Shown here: positions 25,243 through 33,130 of the stretch, piece by piece | How positions within the stretch are numbered: position 1 is the stretch's first letter | Layout: each line of letters starts with the position of its first letter | NCBI RefSeq assembly: GCF_009371985.2 | Contig: NZ_VIKU02000002.1 | Coordinates: 248,001 to 312,000 of the forward strand | Length of the DNA stretch: 64,000 nucleotides | Reading direction: 5' to 3' | DNA from: Pelagihabitans pacificus | Lineage (GTDB): Bacteria; Bacteroidota; Bacteroidia; Flavobacteriales; Flavobacteriaceae | Notes under the pieces: model-generated | Database searches by the model: none | What the model saw: the letters and a program-made list of their open reading frames with translations, nothing else | Told to the model about the DNA's origin: nothing | Made by a program: the position numbers and the translations under genes

Positions 25243-26418
25243 TCAATACTTTCTCCAGCTCTTGGTAAGTTCGAACACATGTTCCAGAATACGAGCTTCC
25301 GTTTCATCGAAAGTTACCCCTCTACGCGCCATCATGACTTTGGCGGTTTCGAAAGCTTTAGACGTAGGATATACCGAAAAACCGGACGCTCCGCCCCAAC
25401 TAAAGCTTGGAACAAAATTTCTGGGAAATCCCGGTACATAGATATTGCAATTTACTCCAATGACCGTTCCCGTATTGAACATCGTATTGATAGCGGTCTT
25501 GCTGTGATCACCCATCATCAAACCACAAAACTGCAGCCCCGTTTGCTCGAAGCTTTCGGTGGCATAGTTCCACAATCGCACCTTGGCGTAGTTATTCTTT
25601 AGGTTGGAGTTGTTACTGTCAGCGCCGATATTACACCATTCCCCGAGCACTGCATTTCCCAAATAACCTTCATGCCCCTTGCTAGAGTACCCGAAAATAA
25701 CCGAATTGCTTATTTCGCCGCAAACCTTACCGTAGGGACCAACGGTGGTAGGTCCGTATATCTTGGCCCCCATTTTAACCACTCCGTTGTTACAGAGTGC
25801 AAATCCCCCGCGAATAAGGTTACCTTCCCAAACCTGGGAATCTTTTCCCAGGTAGATAGGGCCTTCCGTGGCGTTTAGGATGCTATGTTCCACCGTGGCG
25901 CCTTCCTCCAAAAAAATATTCTCAGGATGTATCAATCGGTTGGTATTCGAAATCGGGGCACTTTTGCGTCCCCTGGTCAATAGGTCGAAATCGGCCTGAA
26001 GCGCTTCCCCATTCTTGGAGAAAATGTCCCATGTATTTACAATACGGAGTATATCCCCCTCGAACTCGATTTGTTCGTAGAAAGAAAAGTCAACTTCCTC
26101 CTGTGTATCTTTTGTATGGAATGCTATGACCTCTTCCCCCTGAAAAATAGCCTCGTTCGCCTTCAATTTCTTCACTGAGGTCGCCAGGGTCGGATTCGGA
26201 AGAAAGGAAGCGTTGATCAATACGTTTTCGGACATTTCGACCATGGGATACTTTTCGGACAGATACTCCTCGGTAATGGTGGTTGTGGTGTTTCCCAAAT
26301 ACTTTTCCCATTTCTCCCGAATGGTCATAATCCCAATTCGAATATCGGCCACCGGTCTAGTAAAGGTAAAAGGCAACAGATTGTTCCTCACAGGTCCGTC
26401 AAAAAGAATATAGTTCAT
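25243..26418 (-). CDS. GlmU-like protein with left-handed beta-helix
   Basis: The 391-residue protein has an N-terminal nucleotidyltransferase-like part (about 1-170) opening MNYILFDGPVRNNLLPFTFT, followed by RPVADIRIGI. The C-terminal part (about 175-391) is made of hexapeptide repeats typical of acyltransferases (for example GPIYLGKDSQVWEGNLIRGG and VVKMGAKIYGPTTVG). It resembles the GlmU family proteins of Bacteroidota. The usual nucleotide-binding signature GGxGTRL is replaced by DGPVRNNLL, so true UTP-dependent transferase activity is doubtful. It may act on a sugar phosphate for the envelope. The symbol glmU is not given because the bifunctional GlmU activity is not supported. Confidence 0.8.
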   Translation of the reverse strand: MNYILFDGPVRNNLLPFTFTRPVADIRIGIMTIREKWEKYLGNTTTTITEEYLSEKYPMVEMSENVLINASFLPNPTLATSVKKLKANEAIFQGEEVIAFHTKDTQEEVDFSFYEQIEFEGDILRIVNTWDIFSKNGEALQADFDLLTRGRKSAPISNTNRLIHPENIFLEEGATVEHSILNATEGPIYLGKDSQVWEGNLIRGGFALCNNGVVKMGAKIYGPTTVGPYGKVCGEISNSVIFGYSSKGHEGYLGNAVLGEWCNIGADSNNSNLKNNYAKVRLWNYATESFEQTGLQFCGLMMGDHSKTAINTMFNTGTVIGVNCNIYVPGFPRNFVPSFSWGGASGFSVYPTSKAFETAKVMMARRGVTFDETEARILEHVFELTKSWRKY

Positions 26419-26437
26419 GTATTTGGATATTTTGCGA

Positions 26438-26445
26438 CAAAAATA
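26438..26445 (-). promoter_or_regulatory. -7 promoter box (TATTTTTG)
   Basis: A TAnnTTTG match on the minus strand, 19 bases before the ATG of the GlmU-like gene. Confidence 0.55.
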
Positions 26446-26552
26446 GGCAATATCAAAAAGTTGATTCCAAGAATTGGATGAATTGGAAGATAAATCTGGC
26501 TGTAACGCTCAAACTACCCATGTATCATTCATGTGCCACCAAGGAAACGGCA

Positions 26553-26587
26553 TAAAAAAAGCGCCTTCGAAGTTCGAAAGCGCTTTC
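26553..26587 (-). terminator. rho-independent terminator of the L31 gene
   Basis: Read on the minus strand, AAAGCGCTTTCGA is followed by a near-complementary TCGAAGGCGC and then TTTTTTT. The stem has one interruption. It lies 19 bases after the L31 stop codon. Confidence 0.8.
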
Positions 26588-26605
26588 AATATCGTTAAGG
26601 ACATT

Positions 26606-26905
26606 TTATTCTTCCTCTTTACCGGCATCGGCCTCCTTGGCTTTTGCAGCAGCCGGTTTCTTGAACTTATCGTATTTGCTTTTGAACTTGTCGATACGGC
26701 CGGCGGTATCCAAGAATTTGGCTTTTCCGGTATAGAACGGGTGGGACGTTCTGGAAATTTCCAACTTCACCAACGGATACTCCACTCCTTCGACCGTTAA
26801 GGTCTCTTTTGTTTCCGCGGTCGACTTGGTTATAAAGACGTCATCATTCGACATATCCTTAAAGGCAACCAATCTATAATTTTCTGGGTGAATCCCTTTT
26901 TTCAT
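26606..26905 (-). CDS. rpmE2: 50S ribosomal protein L31, type B
   Basis: A large-subunit ribosomal protein beginning [20 protein letters not shown], with the L31 signature [14 protein letters not shown] here as [20 protein letters not shown]. The protein has no cysteine, so it is the zinc-free B type. The 99 residues include a C-terminal Ala/Lys/Glu-rich tail ([17 protein letters not shown]) beyond the conserved core, which is usually about 80 residues. The frame extends upstream to 26935, but the ATG at 26905 matches the family start. No second L31 gene is seen in the window. Confidence 0.95.
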   Translation of the reverse strand: MKKGIHPENYRLVAFKDMSNDDVFITKSTAETKETLTVEGVEYPLVKLEISRTSHPFYTGKAKFLDTAGRIDKFKSKYDKFKKPAAAKAKEADAGKEEE

Positions 26906-26954
26906 TGTATTTACACTTTTACGCACCCATTCCAACAGGCACTATTTAGGCGTG

Positions 26955-26962
26955 CAAATATA
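26955..26962 (-). promoter_or_regulatory. -7 promoter box of the L31 gene (TATATTTG)
   Basis: A perfect TAnnTTTG match on the minus strand, about 50 bases before the L31 ATG. It leaves a leader of about 45 bases, long enough for the ribosomal-protein autoregulation that some L31 genes have; no such structure was identified. Confidence 0.6.
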
Positions 26963-27018
26963 AGGAATTTTCGGAAATGCGCAATTTTAATGTCCAAAAA
27001 AAGTGAAACAAAATTCCG

Positions 27019-27026
27019 TATCTTTA
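27019..27026 (+). promoter_or_regulatory. possible -7 promoter box (TATCTTTA)
   Basis: One base from consensus, 60 bases before the DUF4199 gene, in the divergent region with the L31 gene. Confidence 0.4.
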
Positions 27027-27086
27027 ATCGTAACAATTTACTTGTTTAAACAACTAACCGATTAAATAATCAAAACAATCTCAACG

Positions 27087-27614
27087 ATGGAAGAAATTCA
27101 ACCAAAAACCGGAAAATTTGCTTTGAACTTTGGCGTTATTCTCGGTGCCCTAAGTATCGTATTTGCCCTGATGCTCTATTCTATGGATATGCAATACGAG
27201 CAAGGGTGGGGCATCTTTCTGGTAAATGTATTCATTATGGCAGCGGTCATCGTAATCGGAATTATTCAATTTAAAAAAGCGAACGAGGGTTTTTTGACGC
27301 TGACCGAAGGAATTAAGGTAGGAATCGGGATTGCCCTGGTCGCCGCCATTATCGGGGTCGTTTATCAACAAATATTCATGAACCTCATCGAACCTGACTT
27401 TTTGGAAAATATACTCCAAGTAAGAAAAGCCGAAATGATTGCCCAGAATCCAAATATGACCCAGGAGCAAATAGCGAATGCAGAAGAAATGATGAAGAAA
27501 TTTTCAGGACCTGGTATAAGTGCAGCCATTGCCTTGATAGGTGGTCTTTTTATAGGACTCGTAATTTCTTTGATTTCTAGTCTGATCCTAAAAAAACAAA
27601 GACCTACTTATTAG
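27087..27614 (+). CDS. DUF4199 membrane protein
   Basis: The 175-residue protein has four membrane helices: about 13-30, 42-61, 73-94 and 147-168. The loop between helices three and four is acidic and amphipathic (LIEPDFLENILQVRKAEMIA, then NPNMTQEQIANAEEMMKKF). This is the DUF4199 layout of Bacteroidota. The function is unknown; in Flavobacteria the gene commonly precedes a glycosyltransferase of the dolichol-phosphate mannosyltransferase type, as here, so it may assist a lipid-linked sugar step. That role is inference from the neighbourhood. Confidence 0.82.
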   Translation: MEEIQPKTGKFALNFGVILGALSIVFALMLYSMDMQYEQGWGIFLVNVFIMAAVIVIGIIQFKKANEGFLTLTEGIKVGIGIALVAAIIGVVYQQIFMNLIEPDFLENILQVRKAEMIAQNPNMTQEQIANAEEMMKKFSGPGISAAIALIGGLFIGLVISLISSLILKKQRPTY

Positions 27615-27625
27615 TAACAAAATTG

Positions 27626-27633
27626 TACTTTTG
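27626..27633 (+). promoter_or_regulatory. -7 promoter box (TACTTTTG)
   Basis: A perfect TAnnTTTG match 22 bases before the ATG of the glycosyltransferase gene. This gene can therefore be transcribed apart from the DUF4199 gene. Confidence 0.6.
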
Positions 27634-27655
27634 AACAGATTTTCAGAAGTACCGC

Positions 27656-28603
27656 ATGAACCTGTCGATTGTCATCCCCTTGCTTAACGAAGAGGAATCC
27701 CTTAAAGAACTGCATGATTGGATTGTTGGTGTCATGCAAGCCAAAGGTTATACCTATGAGATTCTTTTTATAGACGATGGCAGCTCCGACGGTTCCTGGG
27801 ATATGATCTCTGAACTTGCCGCCGAAAATACTTCGGTAAAAGGTATTCGTTTTCAGCGAAATTTTGGGAAATCACAGGCCTTGCATGCAGGATTCAAAGC
27901 CGCCCAGGGCGATGTAATCATCACGATGGATGCCGATTTGCAGGACAATCCGGAAGAAATACCGGAGTTGTACCGGATGATCAAGGATGAGGGATACGAT
28001 TTGGTATCGGGATGGAAAAAAAAGCGCTTCGATTCGGTTATTTTTAAAAATATACCCTCAAAACTATTCAACTGGGCAGCAAGACAAACGTCGGGTGTAA
28101 GACTGAACGACTTTAATTGCGGATTGAAAGCCTATCGAAAAAATGTGGTCAAGACCATCGAGGTATCGGGAGAGATGCATCGCTATATTCCTGTCCTAGC
28201 CAAGAGTGCCGGCTTCTCGAATATAGGGGAAAAGGTGGTGCGACACCAAGCACGTAAATATGGAAAGACTAAATTTGGCATGGAACGATTCATAAATGGT
28301 TTTTTAGACCTGATTACCATTTGGTTCGTCTCCAAATTCGGAAAACAACCGATGCATCTATTCGGGGCGCTTGGCGTATTGATGTTCATTATAGGTTTTG
28401 GTTTTGCCCTCTACTTGGGAATCGACAAACTCTTCATTCATCCGACAGGACGGCTGATCACCGACCGTCCCCAGTTCTTTATAGCACTGACGGCCATGAT
28501 CATCGGAACCCAATTATTTTTAGCAGGATTCCTAGGGGAGATATTGATACGTTCCAAGAAAGATAAGGCGCACTACACCATAGAGAAAACGCTGAACGAT
28601 TAG
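27656..28603 (+). CDS. family 2 glycosyltransferase, polyprenyl-phosphate type
   Basis: It is predicted to transfer a sugar from a nucleotide donor to undecaprenyl (or similar) phosphate on the cytoplasmic face of the membrane. The GT-A domain shows IDDGSSDGSW (about 41-50) and the metal motif TMDADLQDNPEEI (about 90-102). Two C-terminal membrane helices (about 236-258 and 275-300) place it with DPM1/GtrB/ArnC-like proteins. The length of 315 residues is typical. Its stop codon overlaps the stop of the convergent T9SS cargo gene. Confidence 0.9.
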   Translation: MNLSIVIPLLNEEESLKELHDWIVGVMQAKGYTYEILFIDDGSSDGSWDMISELAAENTSVKGIRFQRNFGKSQALHAGFKAAQGDVIITMDADLQDNPEEIPELYRMIKDEGYDLVSGWKKKRFDSVIFKNIPSKLFNWAARQTSGVRLNDFNCGLKAYRKNVVKTIEVSGEMHRYIPVLAKSAGFSNIGEKVVRHQARKYGKTKFGMERFINGFLDLITIWFVSKFGKQPMHLFGALGVLMFIIGFGFALYLGIDKLFIHPTGRLITDRPQFFIALTAMIIGTQLFLAGFLGEILIRSKKDKAHYTIEKTLND

Positions 28604-31260
28604 CGTTTTAGGGTGAAGTGTCCCGTTACCACCCTACCCTCTGCCAAGCTTAGTTTGTACCAATAATCCGCCGATGGCATTTCCATACCGCGAAACGTTC
28701 CGTCCCAACCCGGCAATGTTGCATCAAATGAGGTCAGAAGTCTTCCATAACGATCGAAAATCGACATCTGAAAATTCGGGAAAAACTCCGTATTTGACAG
28801 TGTCCATACATCGTTGAACCCGTCGTTGTTGGGGGTAAAGAATGGGGCGGTGCCCCCTACCACGATTGTTTCGGTCCTTTCTGTGCATTCGTCACTGATG
28901 ACCACCCTGTAAAGGCCTGGTTGGACATCTGTGAAAGTATTTGATTCCTGAAAGGTACTGCCATCATCCAAGGAAAAGCGAATATTGGATATCTCTTCAC
29001 CGCTTATAACGATGGTGACCGTGTTGTCCCGTCTAAAATCGTTTACCACAATTTTGTCCAGATTTATCTCAGGGCTTTGCCGAACGGTAAAGGATTGGGT
29101 ATACTGGCAGGCCCCCGAGCCAAAGGTAACTTCATAGATACCGGGCATGTTGACCGTGATATTTTGGAATGATTCCCCAGAGGACCATATATAGGTGTCA
29201 AAACCTTCCGGTGCAATTAGCGCTGCCCTGGAATTGCAAAGAAATACCGTCGGTTGCTCCTCAAATTCCGGTGGCTGTATAAGGTCCAGATCAATTCTTC
29301 CTATAAAGTCACATCCTCCGTTATCCTCGATTCTAAAGTAAAAAACCACCTCTTCACGAATATCAAACTTTGTTGGTTCCCTGGTAACCGGCTCTATTTC
29401 CAGAATTGCACTTTCGTTTGTTTTAAAAAGTTGAACGCTGCCCCCTCCGAATTCGTTTTCGAGTAAATCAAATGCTGCATTCGTATCGACTTCAACGAAA
29501 AAACCACCGCTATTAGTAATACATACCGGGACGATATCATACAAGCCTAAATCTGATGATGAATTGACAGAAAGTACAATCTCTACAATAGAATAACATT
29601 CGGCGTTTTCAAAAGCCCTTGCGTAGATGACCTGTCCGTTTACCAAATTGCGATAGCCCATAGGGTTCAATTGATTCATGTTGGCCTGGGCATCCGCTAT
29701 TGTCTCAAAAAAAAGCGCACTAATATCCTGGTTTCCATTATTAAAAATAGCAATTGCCTCATTCAGATTGAAGTCTGCAAAACCATCTTCCTGGCCATCG
29801 GCGTCGCACTGAACGAGGTCGACCCGGGTAGCTACTTGCGGAACTTCCGCAATCTCCACAAATTCGGTGAACGTTCTCATGGAACCGTTTTGATAGGTAA
29901 CCTCCATTTCCACCGTGAAGACCCCAAAAGATGAGAAAACATGGCTAGGACTTAGTTCCGTCGAGGTATTGGCGGTACCTGAGGCAGGGTCATCAAAATT
30001 CCATCGAATGCCGCTTACGGGTCCGGTAGAATCTGTTGTGAAGGTGGTAAGATCACCCTCACAAAAGTTTTCGATGGTAACAATCGTTTCAAAAAAGGAT
30101 TGTATAAAGGGCGGCAATCCATAGGAGGCGGTGCGATCGCCCAAATCAATTGAAAATTCCCTAAAATCGCAGTTGATACCCCCTAAGTTAGGGGTGCGTA
30201 TCACCGATAGTCTTTCGTTGGGAACGGCGTGATATATTTTCTTGTCGATAGCAAGTTGCAAAGCACCGGAAATAACCCCGACGCGCCCTCCTTCGTATGT
30301 GTTTACCAAATAAACGGACCCAGGAATATCGGTTGCCTCCAAATCGAATTGTACAACTTCCAAATTTCCCATATCGTTAGCACCGCGAATAGCAAGACCA
30401 CTTGCATAAAGTTTTGAGGAATCGGAAGAAAACTCCACCCCATAATACACCCTATCACCATTCAAAAGCCTTGGGGTACTCACTGTTCCTGTTGTACTAT
30501 CAAAATCGTAAAGAAAGAGATTTCCCTGATTAACAGGTTTAACGGTGGTATGGGCGATGGCCAATTTTGTACCGTCCGGAGAAATTTTGATACTTCCCCT
30601 GAAATTCTCATAATTGCTAATATTCGGGCCAACACGGGAAATTACCGGTTGTAGGTTCACACCATTGCCGTCAACCCTGTAAGCATAAAAACGATCTTGA
30701 TAATGGGTCAGCACCCAATAAAAATCACCTTCAAAATTGCGTACCGCAGTTACATTCTCAGCAGCGCTTTCCAAGAGGTCTACGTTTTTTACGGTAACGG
30801 TACCACGACCGGCATCACCTGCCATATCGATAACCGAAAAATTAAATCCGTTCGATTGGGTAACTCCCGATGGTGCCTCACCCGTACCGAGTCCGTATGC
30901 CAACACATCATCGGGTGTAAAAACATAGTAGATATTTTGCAGCACAGGATTGGGTACCACCAACGCGGATTGAGAGGTCGAAAAACTTCCTTTTAGTCCA
31001 TCGCCGTTCTGCATCGGTTGATGAAATCGGTTCCAAAGGGTTTTTCCGTCTGTATAAAAAAGGAGATTCCCCTCTTGATCGGAAAAGCTTTCACAGCCCT
31101 CCAAGGTCTCCACTTGCCCATTAAAAAGTGGCACAGGGGCGCCCGAGTTAAAGTCTAGGCCTGCATTATTCCCGAAATACCAGTTGGCCGCCTCCCGTTG
31201 CCCGAGAACGGGCAAGGCGCATATACAAAACAGGAACAGCAACAAGAATCGCATTCGCAC
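28600..31260 (-). CDS. T9SS type-B cargo protein with gliding-motility C-terminal domain
   Basis: The 886-residue protein is exported (signal peptide about residues 1-21, ending VLGQ) and then probably secreted through the type IX system. Its last 85 or so residues form the CHU_C/type-B sorting domain, recognisable from FFTPNNDGFNDVWTLSN, FDRYGRLL and GWDGTFRGMEMPSADYWYKL. The N-terminal half begins with REAANWYFGNNAGLDFNSG and looks like a beta-propeller. A PKD-type domain sits at about 390-470 (IRWNFDDPASG, HVFSSFGVFTVEMEV). Type-B domains need the PorP/SprF-type partner; none lies in this window. The role of the mature surface protein is unknown. Confidence 0.88.
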   Translation of the reverse strand: MRMRFLLLFLFCICALPVLGQREAANWYFGNNAGLDFNSGAPVPLFNGQVETLEGCESFSDQEGNLLFYTDGKTLWNRFHQPMQNGDGLKGSFSTSQSALVVPNPVLQNIYYVFTPDDVLAYGLGTGEAPSGVTQSNGFNFSVIDMAGDAGRGTVTVKNVDLLESAAENVTAVRNFEGDFYWVLTHYQDRFYAYRVDGNGVNLQPVISRVGPNISNYENFRGSIKISPDGTKLAIAHTTVKPVNQGNLFLYDFDSTTGTVSTPRLLNGDRVYYGVEFSSDSSKLYASGLAIRGANDMGNLEVVQFDLEATDIPGSVYLVNTYEGGRVGVISGALQLAIDKKIYHAVPNERLSVIRTPNLGGINCDFREFSIDLGDRTASYGLPPFIQSFFETIVTIENFCEGDLTTFTTDSTGPVSGIRWNFDDPASGTANTSTELSPSHVFSSFGVFTVEMEVTYQNGSMRTFTEFVEIAEVPQVATRVDLVQCDADGQEDGFADFNLNEAIAIFNNGNQDISALFFETIADAQANMNQLNPMGYRNLVNGQVIYARAFENAECYSIVEIVLSVNSSSDLGLYDIVPVCITNSGGFFVEVDTNAAFDLLENEFGGGSVQLFKTNESAILEIEPVTREPTKFDIREEVVFYFRIEDNGGCDFIGRIDLDLIQPPEFEEQPTVFLCNSRAALIAPEGFDTYIWSSGESFQNITVNMPGIYEVTFGSGACQYTQSFTVRQSPEINLDKIVVNDFRRDNTVTIVISGEEISNIRFSLDDGSTFQESNTFTDVQPGLYRVVISDECTERTETIVVGGTAPFFTPNNDGFNDVWTLSNTEFFPNFQMSIFDRYGRLLTSFDATLPGWDGTFRGMEMPSADYWYKLSLAEGRVVTGHFTLKR

Positions 31261-31284
31261 AAGATATGGTAAATGGTCGATAAG

Positions 31285-31292
31285 TAAAAATA
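31285..31292 (-). promoter_or_regulatory. possible -7 promoter box (TATTTTTA)
   Basis: One base from TAnnTTTG on the minus strand, 24 bases before the ATG of the T9SS cargo gene. Confidence 0.4.
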
Positions 31293-31373
31293 ATTACAAA
31301 ATACGAAAGATTAAAGGATAAAAGTGACCGCTTATCGGCGTTTCGTGCTTAATGAAAACTTTCGAATTTCATC

Positions 31374-31401
31374 TTTGTTTCAATTTTCTAACGTAATTTT
31401 G
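31374..31401 (+). promoter_or_regulatory. promoter of the phosphosugar mutase gene
   Basis: TTTG (31374-31377), a 16-base spacer and TAATTTTG (31394-31401). Both elements match the Bacteroidota consensus; the ATG follows 19 bases later. Confidence 0.65.
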
Positions 31402-31420
31402 GGCTTACCAAAAAATTCCC

Positions 31421-33130
31421 ATGGATACCATTTTAGATACCGCCAAAAGTTGGTTGACCGATTTTTTCGATTCGGAAACCAAAAAAGAAATCGAAAATCT
31501 CATTGCAGGCAATACCGAAGAACTCGAAGATAGGTTTTACAAGGATATGGAATTTGGTACAGGCGGGATGCGCGGGGTAATGGGTGTCGGTACCAATCGC
31601 ATAAACAAATACACTTTGGGAAAAAGCACCCAGGGACTCAGCAACTATCTCAATAAAGTGTATGAAGGGGAGGATATCAAAGTAGTCATTGCCTACGATT
31701 GCCGTCATAACAGCGATACCTTGGCCAGAACCGTGGCGGAAGTATTTTCGGCGAACGGTATCAAGGTATTTTTGTTCTCGGAGCTGCGCACCACCCCTGA
31801 GCTATCGTTCGCCGTACGGTATTTGGGTTGTCATGCCGGTGTTGTATTGACCGCTTCGCATAATCCGCCCGAATACAATGGTTACAAGGTATATTGGACG
31901 GATGGCGGACAAATTGTACCCCCCCAGGACAGGGAAATCATTGCGGAAATTAATTCACTGTCGTACGAAGATACTAATTTCAACGCCAATGAAAGTCTTA
32001 TAGAGCTGATCGACAAGGAATTGGATGAGGCCTTTATCTCGGCTTCGGTCGCCAACGGCAATTTTGATGCCCAAGGGAAAGATGAATTCAAGATTGTTTT
32101 TACCTCCTTACATGGGACATCGATAACCGCTATTCCCGAAGTATTGAAAAGGGCCGGGTATAGGAATGTGACCATCATCGAGGAACAGTCCAAACCGGAT
32201 GGAAACTTCCCTACCGTCGAATCACCGAATCCCGAAGAAACAGAAGCGCTATCCATGGCAGTCAAAAAAGCCGAGGAAATCGGTGCGGATATGGTAGTCG
32301 GAACCGATCCCGATAGCGACCGTTTGGGAGTCGCAGTACGAAACCTTGAGGGTAAGATGGAAATCCTCAACGGAAACCAGACCATGGTGCTGATGACCAA
32401 GTTTCTCCTGGAAAAACGAAAAGAAAGAGGTTTCAAGGGGAACGAGTTCATTGCGACCACCATTGTTTCCACCCCCATGATGGAAGTTATGGCCGATGCC
32501 TATGGCGTGGAATTCAAAACCGCCCTGACCGGTTTTAAATGGATCGGCAAGATGATCAAGGATTTTCCCCAATCCCAATTTATCGGAGGCGGCGAGGAAA
32601 GCTTCGGATATATGGTCGGGGATTTTGTAAGGGACAAAGACGCTGTGACCTCGACCCTGCTCGCCTGCGAGATTGCCTCCCAAGCGAAGGCCAATGGAGG
32701 TTCTATGTACAAAGATTTGATCGATTGCTATGTCGACTACGGGTTTTATAAGGAAGAACTTATTTCCATCACGAAAAAAGGAATGAGTGGTGCGGAGGAA
32801 ATCAAACAGATGTTGAAAGACTTCAAGGAAAATCCGGTGGTATCGGTGGCGGGTTCCAAGGTGAAATACATCGAGGATTATAACGTCTCAACCATAAAAA
32901 ATGTCCTGACAGGGGAAGAAAAACCCATCGATATTCCTAAAAGCAACGTCCTTATCTACGAAACCGAGGACGGAACGCGAATAGCGGCAAGACCCAGTGG
33001 CACGGAGCCTAAGGTGAAATTCTATATTAGCACCAACGCCCCATTGCCACGGGCCGAAGACTTCCAAAGAGTAGCTGCCGATTTAGATCATAAAATAGCG
33101 CAGATCCTTAGCGAACTGAAATTGTCTTAA
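31421..33130 (+). CDS. alpha-D-phosphohexomutase (phosphoglucomutase/phosphomannomutase)
   Basis: It shifts phosphate between C1 and C6 of a hexose. All four active-site regions are intact: the phosphoserine loop TASHNPPEYNGYK (Ser146), the metal loop DPDSDRLG, the sugar loop GGGEESFGY, and the phosphate loop RPSGTEPKVKFY near the C-terminus. The length of 569 residues fits the PgcA-like group, which can use glucose or mannose phosphates, so the exact substrate is open. Its stop codon overlaps the next ATG by one base (TAATG), coupling it to the ABC exporter. Confidence 0.93.
   Translation: MDTILDTAKSWLTDFFDSETKKEIENLIAGNTEELEDRFYKDMEFGTGGMRGVMGVGTNRINKYTLGKSTQGLSNYLNKVYEGEDIKVVIAYDCRHNSDTLARTVAEVFSANGIKVFLFSELRTTPELSFAVRYLGCHAGVVLTASHNPPEYNGYKVYWTDGGQIVPPQDREIIAEINSLSYEDTNFNANESLIELIDKELDEAFISASVANGNFDAQGKDEFKIVFTSLHGTSITAIPEVLKRAGYRNVTIIEEQSKPDGNFPTVESPNPEETEALSMAVKKAEEIGADMVVGTDPDSDRLGVAVRNLEGKMEILNGNQTMVLMTKFLLEKRKERGFKGNEFIATTIVSTPMMEVMADAYGVEFKTALTGFKWIGKMIKDFPQSQFIGGGEESFGYMVGDFVRDKDAVTSTLLACEIASQAKANGGSMYKDLIDCYVDYGFYKEELISITKKGMSGAEEIKQMLKDFKENPVVSVAGSKVKYIEDYNVSTIKNVLTGEEKPIDIPKSNVLIYETEDGTRIAARPSGTEPKVKFYISTNAPLPRAEDFQRVAADLDHKIAQILSELKLS

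Noticed and set aside
28600-28603. Overlapping stop codons of the glycosyltransferase and T9SS cargo genes as a special arrangement
   Set aside because: Convergent genes sharing a few bases (also at 3624-3631) are common in compact genomes; no special function is implied.
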